DNA from: Geomonas diazotrophica
GTDB taxonomy: Bacteria > Desulfobacterota > Desulfuromonadia > Geobacterales > Geobacteraceae
Assembly (NCBI RefSeq): GCF_018919385.1
Contig: NZ_JAHLMF010000011.1
Location: forward strand, 1 to 64,000
Reading direction: 5' to 3'
DNA length: 64,000 nt
Part shown: positions 19,518 to 29,020 of the stretch, one piece after another
Layout: every line of letters begins with the position of its first letter
Position numbering within the stretch: position 1 is the first letter of the stretch
Translations under genes and position numbers: made by a program
The notes under the pieces: model-generated
Databases searched by the model: none
The model's input: the letters and a program-made list of their open reading frames with translations, nothing else
Told to the model about the DNA's origin: nothing

Positions 19518-20513
19518 CTACTCCGGGCCGTCGACGAAACGCAGCGCCGCCTCGGGGGAGCGCGCCCCTGCCACCCGGAAGCCGGAGACGGACTTGTCGA
19601 GGGTGCACCAGACGTCGTCGCACAGTTTCAGCCCCACGGACTGCGCATTCTCCTCCAGGTAGCGCAGGTGCCTTGTCCCCGGGATCGGGACGATGTCGCT
19701 GCCGCGGCGCAGCAGCCAGGCGAGCGCCACCTGTGCCGGGGTGGCGTCGTGGGCGCAGGCGAGCTCGTTGACCATGGAGACCAGGGTGAAGTTGTGGCGC
19801 AGGTTCTCGGCGAGAAAGCGCGGGTTCTTGCGGCGCCAGTCGCAGGGCTCCAGGTCGTCCGGCGTGCGGATCTTCCCCGCCAGGAAACCCCTCCCCATCG
19901 GGCTGTAGGCCACGAAGCCGACGCCCAGTTCGCGCAGCACCGGCAGGAGCTTGTCCTCCACCCCCCTCTCCCACAGCGAGTACTCCGACTGCACCGCGGA
20001 AAGCGGGTGCACGGCGTGGGCCCGACGCACGATGCCCGGCCCCGCCTCGGAAAGGCCTATGTAACGCACCTTACCCTCCCGCACCAGCTCCGACAGGGCG
20101 CCCACCGTATCCTCGACCGGGACCGCGGGGTCCAGGCGGTGCTGGTAGTAGAGGTCGATGTAATCCGTCCCCAGGCGCTTCAAGGAGCCGTCGATCGACC
20201 GGCGTACCTGCGCCGGGCTGCTGTCGAGCCCGATCTGCCTGCCGTGCGGGCCGAAGCGCCAGGCGAACTTGGTCGCCAGCACCAGTTTCTGGCGCGGGAC
20301 CTCCTTCAAGATGCGTCCCAGGAGCTCCTCGTTGCAGAAGGGGCCGTAGACCTCGGCCGTATCCCAGAAGGTGATGCCCAGTTCGATGGCGCGGCGCAGC
20401 ACCCGAATCGACTCGGAGAGGTCGCCGCTACCGTAGCAGTAGGTCAGCCCCCGACAGCCAAGCCCAAGCGCCGACACCTCCAGCCCCTGTTGCCCCAGTT
20501 TTCGTTTGTGCAT
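19518..20513 (-). CDS. Aldo/keto reductase
   Basis: A 331-residue NADPH-dependent oxidoreductase of the aldo/keto reductase superfamily (TIM barrel), AKR11/13-like. Catalytic tetrad segments are visible: DTAEVYGPFCNEELLG (Asp and Tyr), LATKFAW (Lys) and DLYYQHRLDP (His). The cofactor-binding C-terminal segment is IPGTRHLRYLEENAQ. It starts LGQQGLEVSALGLGCRGL, matching family members active on aldehydes and ketones. I chose the ATG at 20513 because GGGAGG precedes it; an in-frame ATG 48 bp upstream lacks an SD. The physiological substrate is unknown. Confidence 0.93.
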   Translation of the reverse strand: MHKRKLGQQGLEVSALGLGCRGLTYCYGSGDLSESIRVLRRAIELGITFWDTAEVYGPFCNEELLGRILKEVPRQKLVLATKFAWRFGPHGRQIGLDSSPAQVRRSIDGSLKRLGTDYIDLYYQHRLDPAVPVEDTVGALSELVREGKVRYIGLSEAGPGIVRRAHAVHPLSAVQSEYSLWERGVEDKLLPVLRELGVGFVAYSPMGRGFLAGKIRTPDDLEPCDWRRKNPRFLAENLRHNFTLVSMVNELACAHDATPAQVALAWLLRRGSDIVPIPGTRHLRYLEENAQSVGLKLCDDVWCTLDKSVSGFRVAGARSPEAALRFVDGPE

Positions 20514-20630
20514 GGAAACCTCCCGCAAAACAGGCTCTATGTTCTTCGTTCTACGTTCCACGTTCTACGTGTCCACCATCCGGGTTGAATTAAAACGTAG
20601 GACCTGGAACCGCCTGAAAACGCCGGCAAC

Positions 20631-20663
20631 AAAAATAGCCCATATAGGATATGGGCTATTTTT
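20631..20663 (-). terminator. Perfect 15-bp terminator hairpin
   Basis: AAAAATAGCCCATAT (20631-20645) and ATATGGGCTATTTTT (20649-20663) form a perfect stem around AGG. It lies downstream of the minus-strand OmpA-family gene and ends in T on either strand, so it can act in both directions. Confidence 0.9.
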
Positions 20664-20735
20664 GCGGCAGCACTGGTTAGGGTTGCCGAAGGCCAGGGTG
20701 CTGAAGGCGAGCGCTGGTGCCCTGGCCGCTCATGG

Positions 20736-22160
20736 CTATTTGTTGACTACGCAGTCGATGATGGCGTTGATCCTGCGGTTTTTCTGCCGCCCTTCCGCGG
20801 TGTTGTTGTAGGCGACGGGGCGGGTCGAGCCGAACCCCTTGGCGGAGAGACGGGAGCGCTCGATGCCGAAGTTCTTCACCATGTAGTCGACCACGTTCTG
20901 GGCGCGCTGCTGGGACAGCTTCATGTTGTGGGCTGCGTCGCCGGTGTTGTCGGTGTGACCTTCGATGACGGCGGTCGTTGTGGTGTAGCGTTTCATGTAG
21001 TCGGCCACCTTGGCGATCTCGTCGCGGTACTGCGGCTTGATCTCGGCCTTGCCCGGATCGAAGTCAACCACGAGGGACATGCAGAGCCGCTCCGGCGGAG
21101 TGACCTGCTGCACGTCGAAGGCGCAGTCGATGATCGCCTCGATGCGGCGGTTCTTCTGCTTCCCTTCATCGGTCGCGTTGTCGGCGATGGGGCGGGTGAA
21201 GCCGTACCCCTTGGCGGCGAGGCGCGAGCGATCGATGCCGTACTGCTCGGTCAGGACATCGACCACGGCCTGGGCGCGGCGCTGGGAGAGGTCCATGTTG
21301 TGGTTGTAGGAACCGACGTTGTCGGTGTGCCCCTCGATGACTGCCGTGGTGGTCGGATACTTCTTCATGAAGTTGCCGACCTGTGCGATCTGGTCGCGCA
21401 GTTCCTTGCGCACGATGGCCTTGTCGATGTCGAACTCGCCCTGCAGGGTGATGCAGTACTTGTAGTGCCCCGGGGTCGGCTCGGCGGCTGTCGGCTGCGG
21501 TTCGGGTGCCGGCGCAGGCGCAGGCGCCGGGGCCGGGGGCGGGGCTACGGTGCCACCGGGCTCGGCAGCGGCGGCCTTGGCAGGAGCGGCCTTCATGGTC
21601 CGGCCGCCCATCACGAAGGTGAGGCCGAGGCTGTATTCCCAGTTCCTGGCGATGTTTTCCCGGGCGTGGTCGCTCTGGAAGTCGATGATGCGGCGGCCGT
21701 CGGCCCTGAGGGCGATGTTGTCGTTCAGGAAGATCTTGAAGCCGGCGCCGCCGTTGGCCGTGCCGTCATGGGAATTGGCGTGCTTGTACCTGATGGTGGT
21801 CCCGCCCCCCCCCAGGGCGAGGTAGGGGACGATGACGGACCTGGGCATGAAGTTCCAGATCAGGTCGAGACGGTAGGAGTACATGCCGTGTTCATCGTCG
21901 GTGGCGGCGTCTTCCACCTTGAGGTAGGTCCCCACCAGCTCGGTCGCGAAGTTGTCGGTCCAGTCGTAGCCGAGCCTCAAGCCGCCCAGCAGACGGTCCT
22001 GGGTGTAGTTGCGCTGCGGCAGCTTCGAGTCGTCAAAGATGTACCCGCCGACGAAGGGGGAGATGGAGAACGCCCCCGCACGTTCTCCGGCGTGCGCCGT
22101 GGCGGCCAGCGCCATCACGGCCAGGACCATGATGCAGATAAAGCCGGTGATCTTTTTCAT
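20736..22160 (-). CDS. OmpA-family outer-membrane protein with two peptidoglycan-binding domains
   Basis: A 474-residue exported protein. Signal peptide ending in AHA (about 1-24), an eight-stranded OmpA-like beta barrel (about 25-190), an Ala/Pro linker (about 205-228, APAPAPAPAPEP), and two tandem OmpA_C-like domains (about 235-345 and 355-474), each with the EGHTDNxGxxxxNxxLSxxRAxxVxxYL peptidoglycan-binding pattern and an RRIxAIIDC end. Most OmpA proteins have one such domain, so the duplication is notable, and each copy ends in a Cys. It anchors the outer membrane to peptidoglycan. SD AAGGAGG precedes the ATG; a strong terminator follows. Confidence 0.95.
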   Translation of the reverse strand: MKKITGFICIMVLAVMALAATAHAGERAGAFSISPFVGGYIFDDSKLPQRNYTQDRLLGGLRLGYDWTDNFATELVGTYLKVEDAATDDEHGMYSYRLDLIWNFMPRSVIVPYLALGGGGTTIRYKHANSHDGTANGGAGFKIFLNDNIALRADGRRIIDFQSDHARENIARNWEYSLGLTFVMGGRTMKAAPAKAAAAEPGGTVAPPPAPAPAPAPAPEPQPTAAEPTPGHYKYCITLQGEFDIDKAIVRKELRDQIAQVGNFMKKYPTTTAVIEGHTDNVGSYNHNMDLSQRRAQAVVDVLTEQYGIDRSRLAAKGYGFTRPIADNATDEGKQKNRRIEAIIDCAFDVQQVTPPERLCMSLVVDFDPGKAEIKPQYRDEIAKVADYMKRYTTTTAVIEGHTDNTGDAAHNMKLSQQRAQNVVDYMVKNFGIERSRLSAKGFGSTRPVAYNNTAEGRQKNRRINAIIDCVVNK

Positions 22161-22421
22161 CGTGGTAGCCTCCTTGTTGAGGAGGATCCCTCTCCCGGGA
22201 TCCTCCCGCTAATTTTTTCGAGCCGGCCTCTGTCCGGCCCATCCAGTCCCGGCCCTAGCCGGCGTGAAAGATCCCGCTAACTCCCTGATTCAGTACCCGC
22301 AGCGCCTCGTCTGCCACTGCCGGAAAAATTAACGTTTACCAATATATCGTCATTCGTCTGGCTGTCAACCCGCCAAAAACCGCGCTGGGAGCCGCTGCGC
22401 AAAGCATGCACAGTTCGCGGC

Positions 22422-22790
22422 TCACTCGCCCCGGGAGCGGGTCATGTCGCGGGCCGCCTTGACCTCCTCTGCCGGAAGCCCCGCCTCGAGGTACCCGGAC
22501 ACCCCTCCCTCGAGCGCCCGCGCCCGGACACCGTTGTCGCCGAGGAATGCGGCCAGCTCCAGGGCAGGCTCGTCGGTCGGCGCGGCCGAACAGACCACCA
22601 CCAGGCGGTCGCGCGGCAGTTCCTGGAGGTGCCGCCTGGCGTCGTCGAAGTTGACCCGCAGCGCCCCCCGGACCCTCTGGACGGCGAAGTCGGCGTCGCC
22701 CGGGTGCCGCAACTCGACAAAAAAAAGCGGCTCCCCCTCCTTGATCCGCTCCCATACCCAATCCGTTGAAACCGCCAGATCGCGCTGCAT
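22422..22790 (-). CDS. Rhodanese-like domain protein
   Basis: A 122-residue single-domain rhodanese. It has an ELRHPGDADF strand, a putative catalytic Cys in VVVCSAAPTDEPA (the usual active-site loop after a hydrophobic strand) and LEGGVSGYLEAGLP, the standard end of the domain. Such proteins carry persulfide sulfur or move it to acceptors. It lies 13 bp downstream of a small membrane-protein gene and is probably cotranscribed. No export signal, so cytosolic; the sulfur acceptor is unknown. SD GGAGGG. Confidence 0.9.
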   Translation of the reverse strand: MQRDLAVSTDWVWERIKEGEPLFFVELRHPGDADFAVQRVRGALRVNFDDARRHLQELPRDRLVVVCSAAPTDEPALELAAFLGDNGVRARALEGGVSGYLEAGLPAEEVKAARDMTRSRGE

Positions 22791-22803
22791 GATCCCTCCG
22801 TGG

Positions 22804-23004
22804 TCAGTCCTCCCCCTCGTCGCCGGCCTTCTGGTCCACGTGTTTGCCGTCGACCTTCCTCCTCAAGGTGAGGTACACGAAGAGGGCGATGGCCAGTACG
22901 ATGAAGAGGGTGACGCTCAGGGCGAAGGTCGCGAAGGAATGCTGCTTCACCGCCGGGGCGGGAACGGTCGACGGCGCCTGGGTTTGCGCTTGCACAGTGG
23001 CCAT
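22804..23004 (-). CDS. Small single-pass membrane protein
   Basis: A 66-residue protein with one clear TM helix (about 24-46, FATFALSVTLFIVLAIALFVYLTL), a Gln/Ala/Pro-rich N-terminus and a short, very charged C-terminus (ends EGED). A strong AGGAGG SD supports expression. It precedes the rhodanese gene in an apparent two-gene operon. I do not recognise a family; it may tether or regulate the rhodanese, which is inference. Confidence 0.75.
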   Translation of the reverse strand: MATVQAQTQAPSTVPAPAVKQHSFATFALSVTLFIVLAIALFVYLTLRRKVDGKHVDQKAGDEGED

Positions 23005-23399
23005 GGCCTCCTCCTTTTGCCGGTCATCCCGCTGTTACCCGGCGGGCGGCACCCATCAAAAATAACTTAGTGTATTTTAATGTCAACACGCCAATCTTTG
23101 TTTTTTACGGTGACTGGAGCAGAAGCAGGTAGCAGAGCACCCGGCGCAATCGTCAAGTTGACAGGGTACAACCGGGGGAAAGGATGCGGAGACGCCAAAG
23201 AGGAGTCGAAGAACAACGATGCACTCAAGGGGGAAGGCAATGACTGTCGGGGTGCGCCGGGTAGTCTGGCGAACGTCCCTGCGGGCGATGATCTGCCGCA
23301 ATGATAATGAAATAAAAATCACTGGGCTTTATGCAGAAAAACAACTACCATTCAGATAGTTCCCGCATACACACCTACAACGAGCAAAGAGCCGGAGAT
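23005..23399. other. Divergent intergenic region before flgM
   Basis: A 395-bp region between the divergently read small membrane-protein gene and flgM. It is more A/T-rich than the surrounding genes and must hold both promoters. I could not identify a convincing -35/-10, sigma-28 or sigma-54 element by eye, and the open frames in it lack an SD and family resemblance. Confidence 0.5.
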
Positions 23400-23684
23400 A
23401 TGAACATCACCGATAAAATAGAGCAGGCCAAGCCTGCAATTCCCGTAGAGGGAAGGATGGATACCGCGCCGCGGACCCGGGCGCAGCAATCGGGCCGCAG
23501 CCCGGAACGCCAGCAAGACCTGGTTGAGCTTTCCACGTCCCTGTCCGAGATCTCCACCAAGGAGCTGGACCAGCAGCAGGCGCGGCGCGTAGCCGCCATC
23601 AAGGCGCAGATCCAGTCGGGAGAATACCGGGTGGATTCCCGGCAGGTGGCAGAGAAGATGCTCTCGGCAGCGAGCGGCGTCTGA
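23400..23684 (+). CDS. flgM: Anti-sigma-28 factor FlgM
   Basis: A 94-residue protein matching FlgM: a flexible polar N-terminus, then VELSTSLSEIS and the conserved C-terminal sigma-binding helices RVAAIKAQIQSGEYRVDS and VAEKMLSA. FlgM holds sigma-28 (FliA) inactive until the flagellar hook is complete and FlgM is exported. The ATG at 23400 follows CCGGAGAT. It is isolated from other flagellar genes here; the neighbour is a chemoreceptor gene. Conversely, a shared control by flagellar sigma factors is possible but not shown by the sequence. Confidence 0.9.
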   Translation: MNITDKIEQAKPAIPVEGRMDTAPRTRAQQSGRSPERQQDLVELSTSLSEISTKELDQQQARRVAAIKAQIQSGEYRVDSRQVAEKMLSAASGV

Positions 23685-23707
23685 GCGGCAGCCTCCCTTG
23701 AAACGCC

Positions 23708-23742
23708 AAACGGCGCGTCACCCAACCGGTGACGCGCCGTTT
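23708..23742 (+). terminator. Terminator between flgM and the convergent chemoreceptor gene
   Basis: A 15-bp perfect stem (23708-23722 with 23728-23742, loop CAACC) ending in TTTT. Placed between converging genes it likely works both ways. Confidence 0.88.
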
Positions 23743-23789
23743 TCATTTGGTGCTCCCTTGCCGATGCAGCCCTCCCGCGCCCGGCGGGG

Positions 23790-26282
23790 CTAGGCGGCCC
23801 CGGAGAGCCGGAACCAGGCCGCCATGCCGGAAAGCTCCTCAGCTATCTGCCGCAATTCCACCGAGGCACGCCTGACCTCGTCGGTTGACTGCTCGGCGCG
23901 CTTGGTGATATCGGCCATGCCGTCCACGTTGGCCGATATTTCCACCATGGCGGTCGACTGCTGCTCGGCCGCCGCCGCGATCCGCTCCGCCATCTCGGCA
24001 CCACGGGTCGAAACGGTGAGGATCTGCTCCAGGGAGCGGCTCGCCTCACCGGCGCAACGCACCCCGTCGGAGACGTTCTGGGTGCCTGCCTCCATGGCGC
24101 GCACCGTGCGTGTGGTCCCCTCCTGGATCTCCCGGATCATGGCGCCGATCTCGGAGGTGGCCTCGGTGGTGCGGGAGGCGAGCTTGCGGACCTCGTCGGC
24201 AACCACCGCGAACCCCATCCCCATCTCGCCTGCACGGGCGGCCTCGATGGAGGCGTTCAGAGCCAGAAGCGAGGTCTGGTCCGCGATGTCGTTGATGATC
24301 CCCACGATGGAACCGACCTGCTCCGATCTCTCCCCGAGGCTGTGCACCTGGGCCGCTGCCTCCCGCACCGAGGCGGCGATCTGCTCCATCCCCCGGGCCG
24401 TGGTGGCGACCACCTCCCCACCCTGCCCCGCGGTTAACAGCACCTGCTGGCTGGCCTCCGAGGCCTGGGCCGCGCTCCCCGCCACCTCGTTGATGCTCTG
24501 CGACATCTGCCCCACTGCGTCGGCGGACTGTTCCGTCGCGATGGCCTGCTCGCGCGCCCCCTGCGCCAGTTCCTCCGCGGTCACCGAGAGGTGGCGGGAG
24601 TGTTCCGCCAGCTTGCCGATGGCGCGGCTGAGCGCGCCGGTGATCTCGCCGAGTTTGGCCGTGGTCTGGTTGAAGTGCCGCGCCACCTCGCCGAACTCGT
24701 CCTTGCGCCGGGCGTCCAGTTGCGCGCTGAAATCGCCGTTGCCAAACCCGGTGGCCAGGACGATCAGTTCCCGGACCGGCGTCGTGATGGAGCGCGCCAG
24801 CAGGACGCTGGTGACCAGGCCGAAGATCATCATGGCCGCCCCCAGAAGGGACACCGCCACCACGAAGCTTCGCACCATGCGGTTCACCGAGGCGACCGCC
24901 TTCTCCTGTTCCCCCTGCGCCGCGGTGACCCCCTTTTTCCCCTGCTCGTTCTGCTGGGCCACCAACTCCTTGAGCTTCAGGTTCAGCGCGGCGGCCTGCG
25001 CGCGGACCTGCACCACCAGCTGCAGCTTGTCGATCACCCCGTCCCTGTTCATCAACTGCGACTTGATGGCCGCGAGCTTGGCCGCCACCCCGCGCAGGAC
25101 CCCCGCCTCGGCCGTGTTCCTGGAACCGAGCGCGGCCGCCATGCGCCCCTCGATTCCTTCGGCGGTGGTGAATTTCTGCCGCAGCTCGCCGCTCACCTGG
25201 GCGATCTCCTCCCTGGTGCGGGCCGCGAAGAGCTCCTTGATGCCGCTTTTTATGTCCAGACCGAGCGACATCAGGGTCCCGTTCATGGCCAGGATGTCCC
25301 CCGCCATGTTCGAACCCTTCAAGGAATCGTCGTGGCTGCGGCTTTCCTGGTTGTACTTGCCCGTCGCCAGTGTCACCGACTGCTCGATCTCGATCACCGC
25401 TCCCGAAAGCTTGGCGGCCACGTTCTGCGCCATCTGTTCGTACTCGGGGGAAGGCTCTCCCCCCTTGGCCAGTACCCCCCCCTTCAGCTCGAGGAGTCCC
25501 TGCGGGCCGTTCACCAGCTTGCGCGCGTCGGCCGCCAGTTCCACCGGGGCCTTCACGCTGGGGTCCCCGGCGGTGACCAGCCGGTTCTTCCCGAACTCGT
25601 TGAGGGCCGCGTCCAGCTTGCCGCGGGCGATGATCACCCCTTTCTTGCCCGTCGCCTTGAGCAGCTCGGCAAGGGCAAAATTGGCGTCCTTGAGGAAGTC
25701 CCTCGCGGTGGTCAGGTTCATCAGCTTCTGGGTGATCTCGCTGGCGGAACCGCTGGAGACCGAGAGCTGGCGCGCCGAAGATTTCTGACGCTTCTGGATG
25801 GAAACATCCAGCTCGGAGAGTTTGCGGGTGATCTCGGTCAGTTCCGATTTCATGGCCAGGTCGGCCTGGCGCGCCCCCTCCTCGGCCTTGAGCCTTCCCT
25901 GGGTAGTGTCGAACATCTCCCGGGTCAGCCGCTCAAGACGCTCCACCTCCTCCACGTCGGCGGCTGCCCCCTCGTTCCCCTTCAGTGCCGCAAGCTCCCC
26001 CCCCGCCTTGTGCAGCTCCGACAGGGTGCGCTCCGCGTTGCTGCGAGCCGCGGCGAGGGAGTTGACGTTGGCAGCGACGGCGACCTCGGACAGGTTCGCG
26101 GTGTGCTCCTGCAGGGAGCGCTGCATCTCTATGGTCTTCAACTGGAACGGCGTGGAACGTTCGGTCAGTATGAAGAGCTTGCCCTGAACGAATTTCATGC
26201 CCAGGAGGCTCACCCCGCCGATGACGGCGATACCGGCAAGGGTGAGCAGGGCGTTGCAGATCAGCTTGGTCTTTATCGTCAT
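23790..26282 (-). CDS. Methyl-accepting chemotaxis protein with large periplasmic helical domain
   Basis: An 830-residue chemoreceptor. TM1 about 8-30; an unusually large periplasmic region (about 31-465), rich in Ala/Glu/Lys and predicted to be long helices, which resembles helical-bundle or HBM-type sensors; TM2 about 468-492; HAMP; then the signalling domain with [19 protein letters not shown] and [18 protein letters not shown]. There is no CheR tether at the end. The start lies 32 bp after the stop of a periplasmic binding protein gene, so the two are one operon and the binding protein may present its ligand to this receptor (inference). SD is weak. Confidence 0.92.
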   Translation of the reverse strand: MTIKTKLICNALLTLAGIAVIGGVSLLGMKFVQGKLFILTERSTPFQLKTIEMQRSLQEHTANLSEVAVAANVNSLAAARSNAERTLSELHKAGGELAALKGNEGAAADVEEVERLERLTREMFDTTQGRLKAEEGARQADLAMKSELTEITRKLSELDVSIQKRQKSSARQLSVSSGSASEITQKLMNLTTARDFLKDANFALAELLKATGKKGVIIARGKLDAALNEFGKNRLVTAGDPSVKAPVELAADARKLVNGPQGLLELKGGVLAKGGEPSPEYEQMAQNVAAKLSGAVIEIEQSVTLATGKYNQESRSHDDSLKGSNMAGDILAMNGTLMSLGLDIKSGIKELFAARTREEIAQVSGELRQKFTTAEGIEGRMAAALGSRNTAEAGVLRGVAAKLAAIKSQLMNRDGVIDKLQLVVQVRAQAAALNLKLKELVAQQNEQGKKGVTAAQGEQEKAVASVNRMVRSFVVAVSLLGAAMMIFGLVTSVLLARSITTPVRELIVLATGFGNGDFSAQLDARRKDEFGEVARHFNQTTAKLGEITGALSRAIGKLAEHSRHLSVTAEELAQGAREQAIATEQSADAVGQMSQSINEVAGSAAQASEASQQVLLTAGQGGEVVATTARGMEQIAASVREAAAQVHSLGERSEQVGSIVGIINDIADQTSLLALNASIEAARAGEMGMGFAVVADEVRKLASRTTEATSEIGAMIREIQEGTTRTVRAMEAGTQNVSDGVRCAGEASRSLEQILTVSTRGAEMAERIAAAAEQQSTAMVEISANVDGMADITKRAEQSTDEVRRASVELRQIAEELSGMAAWFRLSGAA

Positions 26283-26314
26283 AATGGCACCAGTTCAGGT
26301 TCGCGTCGTCGCGG

Positions 26315-27070
26315 TTACTTCTTCACGTACTTGTCGCCATCGCCCTTGATGTAATCGAGCACCTTCTGGAGCTTGGCCGACGGCTTGCCCTGGGTCACCA
26401 CCAGGATCGGGCTGATGAGCGCCGGGGCCTCCACGACCTTCACCGAGGCGTCGGCCATGCCGAAGGGGTCGATGCCGATCGCCTCGGGGGTGGCGGACAC
26501 ACCTTCCTTGATCTTGGCGTAGTTGGTGGTGTCCAGGATGTCCTTGGTCACCCCGGCCCCGTCCAGGATCTCCTTCTGGAACTGGGCGTTCTGACCCGGG
26601 GTTCCCTTGCCCCATACCACGATGATGTCCTTGTCGTCGCCGCCCACCTCCTTCCAGTTGCCGATCTTCCCGGTGAAGATCCCCTTCAACTGTTCCTTGG
26701 AGAGCTTGGCGACCTTGTTGGAGGGATGCACGAAGATGGCGGTCCGGTTCTCTGCGATCTGCTGCACCACCAGGGCATCGCGGTTCACCTTGACCCCCTC
26801 CTTCTCCGCGCCCGATGCCATGGACTCGAAGGGGACCGCGCCGGTTGCCATCTCGACCTTCCCCTTGACCAGGTCGATCAGGCCGTCCTTGGGCGAGGAC
26901 TGCAGGATGATCAGGGTGTCGCCGGTCGCCTTTTCGAAGGGGGCTTTTATCGGGTTGAACACCGCACTGATGGAGGCGCCGCCGCCACCGACCTTGATAT
27001 CCTCCCCGTAGGCTGTTGCCGATGCCAGCACCACGAGACCACAAACTGCCAGTTTCACCATCGCTTTCAT
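26315..27070 (-). CDS. PstS-like periplasmic substrate-binding protein
   Basis: A 251-residue exported protein: signal peptide ending TAYG (about 1-22), then a PstS-type fold with the phosphate-loop-like start GGGGASISAVFNPI, AENRTAIFVHPSN and KLSKEQLKGIFTGKIGNWKEVGG, the last being the hallmark of PstS/PBP-like proteins. It is somewhat shorter than E. coli PstS (about 320 residues after cleavage) and no pstCAB transporter genes are nearby. It is instead followed by a chemoreceptor gene 32 bp away, which suggests a sensing role. Ligand: phosphate or another oxyanion (inference). Good SD GGAGGT. Confidence 0.88.
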   Translation of the reverse strand: MKAMVKLAVCGLVVLASATAYGEDIKVGGGGASISAVFNPIKAPFEKATGDTLIILQSSPKDGLIDLVKGKVEMATGAVPFESMASGAEKEGVKVNRDALVVQQIAENRTAIFVHPSNKVAKLSKEQLKGIFTGKIGNWKEVGGDDKDIIVVWGKGTPGQNAQFQKEILDGAGVTKDILDTTNYAKIKEGVSATPEAIGIDPFGMADASVKVVEAPALISPILVVTQGKPSAKLQKVLDYIKGDGDKYVKK

Positions 27071-27460
27071 TAAGTACCTCCGGGAATTTTTTTCTATGTA
27101 TCGGTGCTGTTGATAAAACCATTAGAGATAAAAAAAGCCGCATACGTATACGGCATCGGGCAGATGGCGCTCGGTCGGTTGCGGCGACGGCATCGAGGTT
27201 GGAAGGGACGGGAGTCGAAGGCGAGAGCGACTGCGGGTGGTCTTGGTGCGGCAGAGGAGCAGAAGAGACGGGGAGAACTGAAATGGGCCTGTCATTCCTG
27301 GGTGTTGGGCCGCAACGGGAGAGGGTCAGGGTGAGCGTTGGCATGGGGCAAATACCAGCAGCCGGCAGAGCCCTCGTCCGCCCCCCGGGCACCCTCTCCC
27401 AGAGGGAGAGGGACGAGCGGAACACCATGGTTAATCAAAAATAATGGGTCGACTCGACCG
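27071..27460. repeat. Intergenic region with REP-like repeats
   Basis: 390 bp between the PstS-like gene and the cell-wall hydrolase gene. It holds two pieces of the C/G-rich repeat: GGGAGAGGGTCAGGGTGAG near 27318-27336 and ACCCTCTCCCAGAGGGAGAG near 27390-27409. It must also contain the promoter of the PstS-like operon, which I could not define. No supportable gene. Confidence 0.6.
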
Positions 27461-28951
27461 CTACGGCCCGGAAAGGAGCCTGCCGAGGTCGTATTCGAGG
27501 TGCTGGTAATCGGGGAAGCGCCAGCTCCCCCCCCAGGTGAAGCCGCGCTGGCGGAAGGGGGCGAGCATCGGGTCCCCCGGCTGGAGCATGCCGGGGCGCT
27601 GCTGCTGCCGGTCGAGGTGGTCGGCGGAAGTGGCGGGGAGCACGCGGCACAGGGCGGGGTTCCCCAGACAGAACTCGCGGGCGGCAGCGCCCCCCGTGAT
27701 CCCTGCCGTCTGCGGCCGGGCCCCCTCCTCCAGCATCAGGTACGGGTTCTGCCGCGGGTTGATGTCGATGGCGGCGCCGTAGCTGTGCCTGGAGAAGACG
27801 CCGGGCCTGCCGGGAACCTCGCGGCAGTTGAAGGCCGAGCTGTTGTTGGCCGCCATGGAACGGAAGTCGTCGGCATCGTAGGCGTCGATGAGCTCCATCC
27901 TCTCGATCGGGAAACGGCCGTTGTAGGCGTGGTGCAGGGAGTCCATGAAGAAGGCGGAGAGTGCCTGGTGCACCACCAGTTCGCCGTAGTGCGGCTTGCC
28001 GTCGAAGCCCCAGAAGGAGGTGACCAGGTAGGCGAGCTGGTCCAGGGGGACCGGGCACTCCGGGCGCCAGGAGTTCTTCTCCTGCATCTGCCGTCCGACG
28101 CTTTCCGGCAGCGACACGGCGGCGGCGAAGAACCCCCCGGTGCCGTGACGCAGCGCGAGGAGGCGCCCCCCCTCGGCGAGCCTCCCCTTAAGCCCTGCCG
28201 GCAGGTCGGCCGGCAGCTGTCCCGCGATGCCGGCGGAAGCGGCCGCGACGGCGGAGGCGGTGCCGATCACCACCTGCGGGCGCTGCTCCGGGTCGAGCCA
28301 CCCCATAAGCTGCACCAGCTCCTTTTCCGGCAGCGAGACGCAGCCGGCGGTGCCGGTCTCCGGCCCGCGCTCGACGTGGATGAAGATGGCGCTCCCCAGG
28401 TCGCGCACCACCGGTTCGCTGTTGTAGTCGAGCACCAGGGCGTACCGGTAGAGCGGGTCGGGACGCAGGAGCTCCTCGAAGGAGGCGGCCCTGGTCTCGC
28501 CGCGCCAGACCCAGCGGTTGTAGTCGGGGGATTGCGGGTCGTCCACCCAGAGGTCCTGGGTGTCGACCTGGCGGCAGGGGAACTTGCCGGGAAAGGTGGC
28601 CGGATAGCCAAAGGCGGTGCGCAGCGGGAAGATCCCGGCCGGGGTGCGCCCGTCCCCTTCCCGCTTCTCGAAGGGGGGCGCCACGCCGTTGCGCCCAAGG
28701 TTGACCGCGACCGGCGGGAAGGCGAGTTCCCACCCCAAAAGCGAGCGCCGCACCGGGTAGAGGGTCGCCTGCGGCAGCCCGGGGGTGCCGGGGTCGACGT
28801 AGAGGAACTGGCCGCTTTCGGAGTTGCGGGCGAGGCCGTCCAGGCTCTCGCCGATGCGCCGCGGCAGCTCCCCCCCGGAGCTGCACCCCATAACGAGGCC
28901 GACGGTTAAGAACACACAGCCGCCGAAGATGGATCGCCAACTCCTTTTCAT
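27461..28951 (-). CDS. Lipoprotein with L,D-transpeptidase (YkuD) and M15 peptidase domains
   Basis: A 496-residue lipoprotein (lipobox VMGC near residue 22). The N-terminal half is a YkuD-type L,D-transpeptidase-like domain with IFIHVERG...GTAGCVSLP, the His and Cys being its catalytic pair. The C-terminal half (about 300-496) is an M15/VanY-like metallopeptidase with SRHSYGAAIDIN (zinc ligands His and Asp) and WRFPDYQHLEYD (HxE-like zinc ligand/catalytic residues). Such peptidases cleave peptidoglycan stems; the transpeptidase makes 3-3 cross-links or attaches proteins. Fusion of the two on one lipoprotein would couple cleavage and linkage in the periplasm (inference). SD AGGAG. The last part also has a conserved ENP/PxxQ region. 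Confidence 0.85.
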   Translation of the reverse strand: MKRSWRSIFGGCVFLTVGLVMGCSSGGELPRRIGESLDGLARNSESGQFLYVDPGTPGLPQATLYPVRRSLLGWELAFPPVAVNLGRNGVAPPFEKREGDGRTPAGIFPLRTAFGYPATFPGKFPCRQVDTQDLWVDDPQSPDYNRWVWRGETRAASFEELLRPDPLYRYALVLDYNSEPVVRDLGSAIFIHVERGPETGTAGCVSLPEKELVQLMGWLDPEQRPQVVIGTASAVAAASAGIAGQLPADLPAGLKGRLAEGGRLLALRHGTGGFFAAAVSLPESVGRQMQEKNSWRPECPVPLDQLAYLVTSFWGFDGKPHYGELVVHQALSAFFMDSLHHAYNGRFPIERMELIDAYDADDFRSMAANNSSAFNCREVPGRPGVFSRHSYGAAIDINPRQNPYLMLEEGARPQTAGITGGAAAREFCLGNPALCRVLPATSADHLDRQQQRPGMLQPGDPMLAPFRQRGFTWGGSWRFPDYQHLEYDLGRLLSGP

Positions 28952-29020
28952 GCGCCGCTCCTGGTGGATAGATTAGAGACGTCTTTACGATGTTGGAGCG
29001 GGAAAGGCAAGGAAAAGTTC

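Noticed and set aside
23080-23304. Small open frame upstream of flgM
   Set aside because: No SD and no family pattern; both strands are open across part of the same stretch.
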